Of a stretch of DNA of 51,789 bases, positions 16,984 through 27,200 are shown piece by piece; positions within the stretch are counted from its first letter, which is position 1; each line of letters begins with the position of its first letter. The notes beneath the pieces were generated by a model, which was not told the DNA's origin, did not search any database, and worked only from the letters and a program-made list of their open reading frames with translations. Made by a program: the position numbers and the translations under genes. The stretch lies in contig DKBH01000123.1 in the NCBI GenBank assembly GCA_002451165.1, positions 5,911-57,699 of the forward strand, written 5' to 3'. Source of the stretch: Nitrospiraceae bacterium UBA6905 (GTDB taxonomy: Bacteria > Nitrospirota > Thermodesulfovibrionia > Thermodesulfovibrionales > UBA6898).

Positions 16984-17574
16984 TTACACCCCCAACGGTG
17001 AATCGCCGATGAATCGCTTCAGCAGCTCTGCTTTTACGTCTGCGATGCAGTTTTCAGAAGGACCTTGAGAATCGAGCGTCTGCTGTCCCCAAAGGTTCGA
17101 AAAGGCCTCCAGCCAGATGTTGCTGGTATGTCCGCCATTGCGCAGCTTTGCTGCGATGAAGACCCGCTGTAGATCGTCGGCTGCCTTTTCCATTACGCTA
17201 TCGCAGAGCGATTTGAATATCCGATCCCACACTTTACGCCGGATATTTGAGATGTTCAGATCGGTGTTTCGGATTTCACGTGTGGTTTTCGGGAGTTGCT
17301 CATTGAATAGTTGAATCTCATCCCTGATCCGCTTTACCTGATCCAGCACGTCACGCTTAACCAAAGTAGACTGCTTAAATTCATCCTTCGATGTGTCGCC
17401 TAGAAGATACTTTCGCAGATTTTCTTCCGCAATCGAAGGCCGCTCAATCGGATTGCTGATCGACTTTTCACTTGCGCGCAGCGTATTGATGTTGTCCTTC
17501 AAAGATTGGAGAACTTCTTCATGCCTTCGGCGTTCGGTAACAGCCATGTTGCAATGATCAACCAAATTAACCAT
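16984..17574 (-). CDS. Hypothetical coiled-coil protein
   Basis: A 196-residue protein with no family I recognise. The first 120 residues are highly charged and predicted by eye to be helical with coiled-coil character (ERRRHEEVLQSLKDNINTLR, VKRIRDEIQLFNEQLPKTTRE). The C-terminal third is less charged and contains GGHTSNIWLEAFSNLWGQQ. Its start overlaps the end of the S49-like gene by eight bases, with GGGAGG at good distance, so the two are co-translated. No signal peptide or membrane segment is visible. Confidence 0.6.
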   Translation of the reverse strand: MVNLVDHCNMAVTERRRHEEVLQSLKDNINTLRASEKSISNPIERPSIAEENLRKYLLGDTSKDEFKQSTLVKRDVLDQVKRIRDEIQLFNEQLPKTTREIRNTDLNISNIRRKVWDRIFKSLCDSVMEKAADDLQRVFIAAKLRNGGHTSNIWLEAFSNLWGQQTLDSQGPSENCIADVKAELLKRFIGDSPLGV

Positions 17575-18436
17575 TCTTACACACCCTCCCTTTATTTTTT
17601 GTTGAATCCGGCGCGATTTCCTTGCTGAGATGCCACAGTAAGAGATTTATGAATCCATCACAAAGACCAAGGTCAATTGCCTTTTGGGCGGAAAATACTC
17701 GGCCATCAGCGATCGCCCTTACATCATCGACTGACATGTTTCGAAAAGACGCCAGATCCTCGCAAAAAGTGTCATAAAGAAAGAGAATCTGGGAATCGAG
17801 GTATTCCTGAATTTCAGAAGTTTTCTCAGAATCTTCTTCCGCGCACTTAAAGAAGCCACATCTTTCCTCTCTGATGATATATCCTGGATCGTCCGAGCTG
17901 GTTCTCTCCTTGTAACGTAATATCACGCCAACCGAACCGAATCTACAGAGAGGCACTGCCGCATAGACTTTGCCAGGGCCTGCAGACAAACCAACTAGCA
18001 TGGCGCCATTTAACATGCTTCCAACTACAAGAGTCTGGACATGTTTTAGGTGACTTAACTGTCGAATAAGATATGCAAGCTCCTGACATGCCTTCGGCGC
18101 TCCGCCATCCGAATCGACTAGGCAAATAATTCCGAGTAAATCTTGATAGCGCTTGACGATATTACAAAGTTCTCGAATTAAAGAGTCGACAGCCGTATAG
18201 CGCACACCAAGAGTATCTAAGGCGGGTTCACGGGTTTGCAATATAATGCCGCGAACATGAACAAGGACATACCCGCTTTCAATGACCTCGTTCGATGGGC
18301 AGCTCTGTTGCAGTGTGGGAATATTAAATCCAGACAAGTTTTTACCCTTTTCAAGTGCGCTCATCAATTCGATCGTTTCACTCAACTGACCAAAAGCTGT
18401 GAAATTGTAATGGCCCTTCAGATCAAAGCTCGGCAT
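17567..18436 (-). CDS. S49 peptidase-like (SppA/phage protease C fold) protein, nucleophile not conserved
   Basis: A 289-residue protein with the ClpP/crotonase-type fold of S49 peptidases. The segments GIICLVDSDGGAPKACQELA, KVYAAVPLCRFGSVGVIL and RAIADGRVFSAQKAIDLGLC match the DSPGG, GSIGV and GRV(F/Y)T..QA...GLVD signatures. Aligned by eye to SppA, the catalytic Ser of the ASGGYW segment falls on NGAMLVG, with no serine, so it may be inactive or structural. The start at 18436 is preferred: GGGGAGA lies four bases upstream. A longer frame from 18616 would overlap the neighbouring HTH gene by 77 bases. In phages such proteins mature capsids, but no capsid gene is present here. Confidence 0.65.
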   Translation of the reverse strand: MPSFDLKGHYNFTAFGQLSETIELMSALEKGKNLSGFNIPTLQQSCPSNEVIESGYVLVHVRGIILQTREPALDTLGVRYTAVDSLIRELCNIVKRYQDLLGIICLVDSDGGAPKACQELAYLIRQLSHLKHVQTLVVGSMLNGAMLVGLSAGPGKVYAAVPLCRFGSVGVILRYKERTSSDDPGYIIREERCGFFKCAEEDSEKTSEIQEYLDSQILFLYDTFCEDLASFRNMSVDDVRAIADGRVFSAQKAIDLGLCDGFINLLLWHLSKEIAPDSTKNKGRVCKNG

Positions 18437-18539
18437 TACATCTCCCCTGATAATAAAGAGTGGGTCTGGTCGGTCAAGCGTGAAGTTATACATAGAAGAG
18501 AAGTAGCCAAATGATGGAGCAACAGCATGGCAAAGTGAT

Positions 18540-18740
18540 TCATCCGCCGACCTTCTGTCTCTCAGATTTAGCAGTTTGTGAATGAGCCTCAATCCAAGAA
18601 GTGATATCCGACTCACGAAAACGCAAACTGCGGCCTAACTTCACGACCGGGAGATCGCCGCGACCGACCATTCGATAAACTTGAACAACATGAACTCCCA
18701 AAAGCTGTGACAGTTCGGAGACCTTAAGTAATTGAACCAT
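18540..18740 (-). CDS. AlpA/excisionase-like helix-turn-helix regulator
   Basis: A 66-residue DNA-binding protein. MVQLLKVSELSQLLGVHVVQ then VYRMVGRGDLPVVKLGRSLRF and ITSWIEAHS fit the winged helix-turn-helix of AlpA/excisionase-type regulators found at the head of island operons. AAAGGGA lies upstream of its ATG. It is the first gene of the minus-strand replication block and faces the divergent helicase gene, so it probably regulates one or both. A perfect palindrome AAATTTAAATTT at 18769-18780 lies just upstream and is a candidate operator. Confidence 0.75.
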   Translation of the reverse strand: MVQLLKVSELSQLLGVHVVQVYRMVGRGDLPVVKLGRSLRFRESDITSWIEAHSQTAKSERQKVGG

Positions 18741-19102
18741 GTTTAATCCCTTTCATTGAAATTAATACAAATTTAAATTTCTGAGATGAGTTTAGCTAAG
18801 GATGTTGGAATGTAGGAGGGATACTTGCCAGATTTCTTTAGATACTCTGACCTGCCTCTTGCTCCAAAGTACACTACCATCAACAGATTTTAAACACGTG
18901 TAGTGATGAGGACTGCCCTTTGAAATGATCACAATTATCGAGTGCTATACTGCATAGTAAGACCAATGGAATACCTTTCAAGTAATCTCAGGAGTATGCT
19001 ATATTTTCCCCATGATATTGCTTTCTTTTCCGTGTGATAGTTCTCGTTTGAGGTTCTTAGTGATGGGCTGCAAAATCCCTCAATTGTATTACCTATATTG
19101 CC
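18741..19102. other. Divergent intergenic region with palindrome
   Basis: This 362-base AT-rich gap separates the replication block from the helicase gene and must hold promoters in both directions. The only clear element is the 12-base palindrome AAATTTAAATTT at 18769-18780. No strong Shine-Dalgarno precedes the helicase ATG. Confidence 0.5.
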
Positions 19103-22100
19103 ATGCCTGATGCTCATAATCAGAACTCTTCACTCCAATTTATCAAGGAGGTCGCGACGTATTTCATGGACTTCCTCGAAACGGATTTTCACAAGCGACG
19201 CCTGCCCAAAAGAAGCGTCCAGTTTCATACCAAAGAAAACCTACTTGTGGGGCTCAGCCTCAACAAATATCCCTCCTTCAACCGCCTCATCTGGGAGACA
19301 ATCATCAGGAATTTCGACAAGAGCAAGTTTAGTTCGTTTCAGAAAGGCGCTTACAGAGCGGATATTCCCAAGAATCTTCTCGATGTTATAGCTATCCAAA
19401 CCAAGAATATATCTGAAGCCCAAATATCGAAGGTGCTCGACACAGTTGCCGAGAATGTCCAGGAGGCCAGCACCCTTTTTCCAAGAAATTACCAACAAGC
19501 ATTGAACTATACGGTCGACAGTGCATCTACCATTTTTAAAAAGCATCTTGTAGTTCCATTCGTCCAGAAGCTTGAACAGCCGCTCGATACGCTGAGTCTC
19601 GGAGATGAAAACATCGCCTATTTGATGGAAGAAGAACTGACCGCAGTCCTTGTTCAGCTCAGTGAAAGCGCAATATCTGAGACTCTAAAACATGTCATCG
19701 CAGAAGAAGAGATTGACATTAAGAATTCCATTTCAGAGGTAATGCAGGCCGGGGAGGTGAAAAGCGCCATCAATTCATTCTTCGAAAGCTTCCAGGTATT
19801 CGACGTTTATAATGAAGTCTACGAGATGTCCAGAAACAAGGCCATTCTCGACAAGCAGGACTATTATCTTTACTTCTGTGATATTACTTACAACAAGGCT
19901 AAGTATCCCATCTTCTATATCCCTTTTGCGGTCGAGAGGTCAGAAGACGCGCTAACATTAGAATTCGATTCGCAGCTCTATATAAACAAAAAGGCTCTGG
20001 AGTATATCGCTCAGCAATTCAACGAGGAAAAAGCTAAATTCGGCAGCCTTAAGACCATATCCGAAAGGATCATCTATCTCGCTCAGTGCGGTAACGACCT
20101 GTCCGGTGCTCTACAACCTATCATTGATGAATTGACAGATTTCTTTGAACTGGATGCAAGGATCATCATTGGCAGAACCGTTCCACAAACTGCCAAAGGC
20201 TTGTTTACCAGAATCACGAACTCCTGTTATTTCGCGCTCTTCGATAAATCCGATGAGAGCTTAGTTAATGATTACGAAATGATTCTGAAACTGTTAGCAC
20301 AGGGGGACAGCGTCCTAGCCGCTGCCTTCAACAGGCTGATTGACGATTTCATCAATACGAACCCGGAAAGGTTCGCAATAGAGATAGCAGATGAATGGGA
20401 CAGCAAGGAAGTTCCGGACAAACTCGTCTTCGGCAGCCCCATTCCGTTAAACAGCGAGCAACTCCAAATTATCTCCGCACTTAGGAAAAAAGGCTGCCGA
20501 TATATAACCGTGGAGGGTCCTCCTGGTACGGGGAAAAGCCATACCATCACTGCAATAGCGTTCAATGCGATCCTAGACAACCAGAATGTCCTAGTTCTGT
20601 CGGACAAGAAAGAGGCCTTGGACGTCGTTGAGGACAAGATAACAGAAGCAATGAATAAGGTAAGAATCGACAAGAATTTTCAGAACCCTATCCTTCGACT
20701 CGGCAAGACAGGGAGCACATACAGCCAGATTTTATCAAACTCCGCCATGAACGACATCAAGCTCCATCACAGGGCTGTGAAGAAGGATTACGAAAAGCTT
20801 GTGAGCAATATCGATAAAATATCCAATACTCTCAAAGATGAACTTGAAAACGAAATTGTCCGCTCCGGAGATGTTGATCTTCGGGAGGTCTATGAGATGA
20901 TTGACCTCGAGCGGAAATGTCAAGGTACCTCCCAGCTAATAGATATTGAAGAAGTCCTAAAAACCCCGGATGCCGCTGGAGAGCTTGAGGAATTCCGAAA
21001 AATATTCCTGAACATCAAAAAACTTCTCGGTGCGCCATCCATAAGGAATCCCATCAAACTGATGGGGCTTGCTTCGAATGAGATTGGAAGCATGTCCTGC
21101 CTGCTTCAAGTCTCACAATTGGCCAAAGAGTTTTCCAATATCATGCAATATCTCAGAGAAAGGTATGGAACCCATATCGAAACCGTTAAGAGATTTGAGT
21201 CATTCTCTGACGCTGAGATGGGGACTCTCTCATCTTTCGTCAATCAGTATGATAAGGTTGCTGGCATATTTGCTATGCTGTTCATGCGCAGGAAAATCCG
21301 CCAATTAGATAACGACTTCAAACGGGCTTTTCCCTTCAACAAATTTGACCAGCCGAAAAAAAACCTCAAGGAGATCAAAGAAGTCCAGGAAATCTTTCAT
21401 TTTTCATCGTCAACGCTAAAAAAACAGATGATGGTGCCACTACCAGCCAACGTTGATTTCTCTCGCGTAATCCATTTGATTGTAAAAGATAAGAACATTG
21501 AGAACGCTCTCAAGATCATAGCAGGTGTCCTCGATGATCTGAAATATATAGAGGAGCGGCGCCTACGTTACGAAAGCACATTCAATAAACTTGGTTTTGA
21601 CCCAGCAGTACTTGAGACATATGTCGACAATGGTTTTACCCAAATTGCAGACAACAACATGGATCATCTTTTACGGTATGTAACCCTTAAACATAAGACG
21701 GCCAAACAGTTCAACTCCATTCCTATAGTAAGCTACGCAAACCGCAAGAAGCACATTGAAGAGCTTGTTACAGTTCAGATGACCTACATACTGGATGGAA
21801 GAGTAATCGATTTCTTTGAAGGCAACAAGGCCGACGCCCAGGCCCTCAGGGAGGTCATCAAGAAGAAAGTGAAGTTTCCGCAGGACAAATTCCTGAAGTT
21901 AAAAGAAGCGTTCCCCTGCATACTTTCAGGAATCAGAGATTATGCTGAGTACATACCTCTGGAACCCGAAATGTTCGATCTGCTGATTATCGACGAAGCC
22001 TCGCAGGTAAGCATCGCACAGGCCTTCCCTGCCCTATTGAGGGCAAAAAAGGTATTGATTCTCGGAGACAAGAAACAGTTCAGCAACGTCAAGGCTGCCC

Positions 22101-23650
22101 AGGCCAGGTCAGATACAAATACGGAATACCTCAACAGGCTACGGGATACATTCAAAAAGACTATCTCAGTTTCGTCGGATAAGCTGGTGCGACTGGAGAG
22201 TTTTAATATCAAAACTTCCATCCTCGACTTTTTTGAATTTATCAGCAACTACAGCACTCAATTAATGAAGTATTTCAGAGGATATAAGGAAATCATATCT
22301 TACTCTAACAGGTACTTCTACCGTGATGCGCTGCAAGTGATGAAAATCAGAGGAAAATCGATTGATGAAGTTCTGGTCTTCTCCTTTGTTAAACATGATG
22401 GCAAGATTGAATTAGTTCAAAACACTAATACCATCGAGATAGATTTCCTTATCAAGGAGCTACAGGCTCTCAAGGTCAACCATTGTAAAAACAGCATAGG
22501 AATAATTACACCCCATACGAATCAGCAAAAGCTGATCATGGAAAAGATAAGTACACAGCCGGAGAAGGATTACTTCTTCGGCGAGATGCGCCTTAAGATC
22601 ATGACATTTGACACGTGTCAGGGCGAAGAAAGGGATATCATCTTTTACTCAATGGTGGCGACGGAGACTGACGATAAACTTTGGGGTGTCTTTATCAAGG
22701 ACCTGAACAGCGTGGATATTGAGGAGGACGGGAAGATCAAAGCGCAGAGGCTCAATGTAGGATTTAGCCGTGCTCGAGAGCGTATGCATTTTGTTTTAAG
22801 CAAACCGCTGAGCCAATTTGCGGGCTCGGTCGGCGAAGCCCTCAGGCATTATCATCAGCTCCTTGAGGAGGCTAGGCAAGAAAAATCTGTAACCACTGTC
22901 GATCCGAAGTCAGTGATGGAGCCTTGCGTTCTCCACTGGTTCTACCAGACTGACTTCTGGAATAATAACAAGCAAAGGATCGACTTTTTCCCCCAATTCG
23001 AGTTGGGTAAGTATTTGAAACAACTCGACAAAAGATACAATCACCCAGATTATAAGGTGGACTTCTTGCTTATCTATTCTGACGAATCTAAGGCAGAGCA
23101 TAAAATAATTATCGAGTACGACGGTTTCCATGAGCACTTCAAGAATGTCGAGGAGATCAATGAACTCAACTACTCGAGATACTATTCCGATGAAGATATT
23201 TACCGGGAAAAGGTACTGGAAAGCTATGGATACAAATTTCTCAGAATAAATCGCTTCAACGTTGGGCAAAATCCTATACAGACCCTGGACAAGAGAATAG
23301 CCTCTCTGGTAAAGCCAACGAAGGGAAATCACGAAATCGTGAATGACATACACGACACGATAGAAGGACTGTCAGACGGTGACATGAAGGAATGCCCAAA
23401 ATGCAAAGAAGTTCAGAACATCGATGAATTCAAGGATAAGGATCTGATATCGGGCATGGGAAGAATATGCAAAGCCTGCAAAGACACAAAGAACAACAAA
23501 ACCATCAAAAAACAACGACCGCAAGCGGCCTCGAGAGACATCCTTTGTCCAAATTGTGGTAGTGCTATGGTACCGCGAGCAGGGAGACTGGGTAAATTTT
23601 TCGGGTGTTCACGTTATCCCTATTGTAAGGGTACAAGACCGCGGAGTTAA
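19103..23650 (+). CDS. Large SF1 helicase-nuclease with zinc fingers, candidate defence protein
   Basis: A 1515-residue cytoplasmic protein of the COG1112-like (Upf1/Dna2-type) superfamily 1 helicases. An N-terminal region of about 450 residues of unknown fold precedes Walker A GPPGTGKSH (about 472-480). Walker B DEAS is at 964-967, LILGDKKQFSNV follows, and the late motif NVGFSRARERMHFVLSK starts at 1218. A PD-(D/E)XK/DUF559-like nuclease follows (VDFLLIY with Asp1320, IIEYDGFHEHF with Glu1338). Then come a CPKC...CKAC zinc site from 1431 and a topoisomerase-type zinc ribbon CPNC...GCSRYPYC from 1482. Similar helicase-Vsr/DUF559 fusions occur in antiphage islands. It is the only plus-strand gene of the element. 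The defence role is inferred from architecture and location; element maintenance is the alternative. Confidence 0.85.
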   Translation: MPDAHNQNSSLQFIKEVATYFMDFLETDFHKRRLPKRSVQFHTKENLLVGLSLNKYPSFNRLIWETIIRNFDKSKFSSFQKGAYRADIPKNLLDVIAIQTKNISEAQISKVLDTVAENVQEASTLFPRNYQQALNYTVDSASTIFKKHLVVPFVQKLEQPLDTLSLGDENIAYLMEEELTAVLVQLSESAISETLKHVIAEEEIDIKNSISEVMQAGEVKSAINSFFESFQVFDVYNEVYEMSRNKAILDKQDYYLYFCDITYNKAKYPIFYIPFAVERSEDALTLEFDSQLYINKKALEYIAQQFNEEKAKFGSLKTISERIIYLAQCGNDLSGALQPIIDELTDFFELDARIIIGRTVPQTAKGLFTRITNSCYFALFDKSDESLVNDYEMILKLLAQGDSVLAAAFNRLIDDFINTNPERFAIEIADEWDSKEVPDKLVFGSPIPLNSEQLQIISALRKKGCRYITVEGPPGTGKSHTITAIAFNAILDNQNVLVLSDKKEALDVVEDKITEAMNKVRIDKNFQNPILRLGKTGSTYSQILSNSAMNDIKLHHRAVKKDYEKLVSNIDKISNTLKDELENEIVRSGDVDLREVYEMIDLERKCQGTSQLIDIEEVLKTPDAAGELEEFRKIFLNIKKLLGAPSIRNPIKLMGLASNEIGSMSCLLQVSQLAKEFSNIMQYLRERYGTHIETVKRFESFSDAEMGTLSSFVNQYDKVAGIFAMLFMRRKIRQLDNDFKRAFPFNKFDQPKKNLKEIKEVQEIFHFSSSTLKKQMMVPLPANVDFSRVIHLIVKDKNIENALKIIAGVLDDLKYIEERRLRYESTFNKLGFDPAVLETYVDNGFTQIADNNMDHLLRYVTLKHKTAKQFNSIPIVSYANRKKHIEELVTVQMTYILDGRVIDFFEGNKADAQALREVIKKKVKFPQDKFLKLKEAFPCILSGIRDYAEYIPLEPEMFDLLIIDEASQVSIAQAFPALLRAKKVLILGDKKQFSNVKAAQARSDTNTEYLNRLRDTFKKTISVSSDKLVRLESFNIKTSILDFFEFISNYSTQLMKYFRGYKEIISYSNRYFYRDALQVMKIRGKSIDEVLVFSFVKHDGKIELVQNTNTIEIDFLIKELQALKVNHCKNSIGIITPHTNQQKLIMEKISTQPEKDYFFGEMRLKIMTFDTCQGEERDIIFYSMVATETDDKLWGVFIKDLNSVDIEEDGKIKAQRLNVGFSRARERMHFVLSKPLSQFAGSVGEALRHYHQLLEEARQEKSVTTVDPKSVMEPCVLHWFYQTDFWNNNKQRIDFFPQFELGKYLKQLDKRYNHPDYKVDFLLIYSDESKAEHKIIIEYDGFHEHFKNVEEINELNYSRYYSDEDIYREKVLESYGYKFLRINRFNVGQNPIQTLDKRIASLVKPTKGNHEIVNDIHDTIEGLSDGDMKECPKCKEVQNIDEFKDKDLISGMGRICKACKDTKNNKTIKKQRPQAASRDILCPNCGSAMVPRAGRLGKFFGCSRYPYCKGTRPRS

Positions 23651-24214
23651 TGTCTGCGCAAAAGGTAGATGGTATCCTAAGTTGCTCGAGAAGCAGCGTT
23701 GACTTCAGAAAGAAGTCGAGAAATAGTTTACATGTCCTGGACACTAAATGTGTTTACAGTGATTGTAGGCGCAACTCTTGACTTGCTACTGTTACGTATA
23801 GCACCTGTTTATCGATAGTTATCAGCGTTAGCTACTCAATAAAGATTACGTACGGAAATAGATACCCACGGGCATGCCCATGGAACTCTGCTGCCGGATT
23901 AGAAACCTTTATTGAGACCAGAACCCATTTGTTACAGAAATCATTTCAGATTCTATCAATTCTATCATTGATTTCTATTGAGGATTACTGTGAAAAAGCC
24001 TGATATAGTGTGCTTATAAGCGATGCCCAGTAGAACCTTTGTGCCCTTCAGGTAGCCTGCAGGAAGGGCATAATCAGCCACCTCTCTATCATCCCCTTGA
24101 TGGGTCCGGCGAAGTGAAACCCATCTATCACTTCTTTTTGAACGCTGCCTTATTCCTTAAAATTCCATGGTAGGCCCATTACTTCGGGCCACTGATTATT
24201 GTAACAGGCTGTCG
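23651..24214. other. Gap between helicase and TcA genes
   Basis: No convincing gene in 564 bases. It holds an 8-bp inverted repeat (TGCCCTTC 24042-24049, GAAGGGCA 24063-24070, 13-base loop) and, beyond the TcA stop, a weak hairpin (GGCCC 24173-24177 with GGGCC 24186-24190) that could slow transcription. No T-run follows, so no terminator is claimed. Confidence 0.4.
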
Positions 24215-27200
24215 TCAAACCATCTTATAATTCACGCATAGGAAGACATCCGTAAGTTTTTCCGAGTCAATTGCCGAGACGTCACCAAGTGCTGGCGACA
24301 CCGGACCCAAAGTACCGGTGGTTTCAATGGCAAACGAATATCTACCAAGAAGCCCTCTCAAGAGACCTCCTTTAACATCCTCACTGTAGGGCAGTTCTCC
24401 CCACCTCTTATCTTCCTCCGTCTCTGGCCATGAGAAACCATAACTTTTTTTTGTATCATTGAAGAAGATTGCGACAGTCAAATCTCCAGGGTCTTCTGAG
24501 GTTCTGAGAACGAGATATGCACTCACGATCTCTATGCTCTTGCCTTTCAGAAAGATCGGGAAATGTTTGTCGGTGATATTGATTTGCACCGAAGTGCCAG
24601 CCGGGCTGTGAATGAGCCGGTTGAACTCACTGGAGAACTCCTGGCGGAAGCTGAAAATACGCGAGAGGGACTCAGTTGTCAGGAAGTCATGAATCCACCC
24701 CTCTAATTCACCATTTCGTCCTTCCACAATGGTGCGGTATCCCTGATCCTGCTCTGCGGTGTAGCTGATGTGGATGATCACGTCGTTGATGGTCTGGTAG
24801 TCGAACTGGCGGAAATTCTTCGGCAGTGATAGTTGCCAGCTGCTGATGGCTCCGGCTCCTTCAAAGGGCATGTAGCGTTCGTCCCTGAAGTTGAGCTCGA
24901 ACACGCCGGCATCGTTCTGTGCGCTGCTGGTGGCGATGGCCACGGTTCTGGAGCGAGGTACCTGTCGCAGGCTGATTTCGAGCTTCGGCTCGGTGCGTAT
25001 CTTGCTGTCCGTTAGCTCCAGGGTGGCGCTAATGTTGGTATACGGGCCGGTGATGCAAGGGATCGTCAACCGCGCAGACTTGATCTTGCGTTTGTAGTGG
25101 CCGGGATAGAAGAGATCGAAGAAGATCTCCGGAATTTCAAAGCGGCACTGACCCGTTTCTTTGAGCAGAATCAACGCGTCGGGCGCGATCTGAGTGAGGG
25201 AGAAGGATTGATCGATCTCAAAGCTACGGTAGTTGGTCTCGATGAAGCGCCGCTCGAGGTTCTGCAGATCAATCAGCAGCCGCTCTCCGGCGAGCAGTCC
25301 AGCCCTGGAGGCATCCCAATGATTCGGGCCGATCAGTTCTGCCGCATCGTCGCCGCGCTCGAAACGGTAGGCCCGCTCGGCAAGCTTGGCCATGGCGTAG
25401 GCATTGTTATACGCCACTTTGAACAGACTCTGCAGGTTGATCGAGAGCCAGGTGTAGAGCCCGAGGTTGGAGAACTTATCTCTGTAAAACTCGTAGACTT
25501 CGTCAAGTTGCTCACTGGTCTTATCGTGGATCTCCATCGTCCTATTAGCGATCTCAATTCGAATCTGAGCAGCCTTGATCTGTTTCTCTAGTTCGTTCAG
25601 CTCATGATCCGCAAGGGTTTCTTGATGTTGCCAGCCTTCCTCCCGGCGCTCAAAGCCGGATTGCAATCCAGCTGTCGCAGCAATTTCATCAGAAATTTGT
25701 GCCGCAGTTCTAAACATCTGAGCCCAAGTCATGCTACTGTCTCCAAGTTGCTTTCCACCAAATGTTATCGCAAATGGTGATCCAAGATTTGGAACGAGAT
25801 ATGTGATTGCTGCAAGGAGATCACATGCTGCCGCTGTTATGCGCAAACCTTCTGATACATAACGTGAGGTGCTCTGCAATTGCTCAGTAGGACTAAGGCC
25901 ACCATCAATAAGTCCCTGATAATAGCCTTTACGATACTCCACAGCCTCCTTCCTTTTCTCCAGCGCAGCACAGGCTTCAGATGCTGCATCTATCTCCCAC
26001 TGCCGCACCTGTCTGGTTTGTTGCAGGATATTTTGCTGATGCACGGTTCGGATCAGGTTCAAGTCCTCAATGTCTTTCTTTTCTAACGCACTGAGCAAAG
26101 CCGCACCGAAACCCTGCAGCATCGCCGCGTATCCTTTGGCCCTCTCAATGAGATAACTGAAACGATATGGTGGCAAATCGCCGCTGATGGAATTCAGCAC
26201 ATCTTCCAGAGACAGGCCGGCTGCCTTGGCCCGCACGAGGAGCATGGGGCTAATCTCCGGTGCAAAGAGGGCCAGCTGGCGGTGGACTCCGCTGATGTTC
26301 ATGCAGTTACGGATCTTGAAGAGCCGGTCCTCAACGCGGTCCCAATAGCCAAGAAGATCTTGATTCGGGGGAACACAGAAAACGGGACCAAGCTCATAGG
26401 CAAAAGCAACCACGAACCCGTGGACATACTTAGAATTGTTCTCTTGCTTATCGAAGTCCATCCAACGCATACCTTGAAAGAGGCCGTCTTTCTTGGCAGG
26501 CAGACCTCCCAATGGTGAGATCTCCATTCGTTCTGTGGAGATGTTCGTAGATACAGATTCCTCATATGTGCGCGCACCCACCCCCGGAACCCGCTGTCCT
26601 GCAATCTTGTAGCATCGTGTCGCGACGTGGTCATTGGCGTTCTTTGTTGCGGAATATAACCAGGAGGAATCTGCAGCATAACTATAGCTAAAAATACCCG
26701 AATGCGACCTGCCGGGATTGACAAGATGATACATTTCGATCAGGAATTCGTTGTCTTGTTGGTCGAGCATCGGAGAAATTTCGGCGTAACTCCTAGTGGC
26801 TGCTTCCCCGCACTCACCCAGTTCCGCCGGACGCTCGCCCAAGATGTCCGATGCCAACACGTAGAGCAATGTGGCTTCATTGATCAACTCCATGGTGTCC
26901 TGCGCAAAGAGGTGATCGCCCCAGTCCAGCAGATTGTCGATGTATTTCATGACAATGGCTTTCTGATAGGCGCTCAGGCGCAATCGGGCAATGGCGTGGG
27001 GATTGAATGGCTCCTTCTTGTAGGCGTCGATGGCTTCCTGGGCTTCCAAAATATCCCGCAGGCTCTCAACATCACGTCCCCGGAATTCCCGGTAACGCCA
27101 ATTCCGAACTTTCGGACCTTGTGTGCCAGTCGCCTGTGCTGTTGGATTAAAAATGTAGTGATACCAGTTCTGTGCCTCAGCGAATTTACCCTGACTGTTA

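Noticed and set aside
18437..18616. Extended N-terminus of the S49-like protein starting at 18616
   Set aside because: It would overlap the HTH gene by 77 bases and lacks a ribosome binding site, while GGGGAGA precedes the ATG at 18436.
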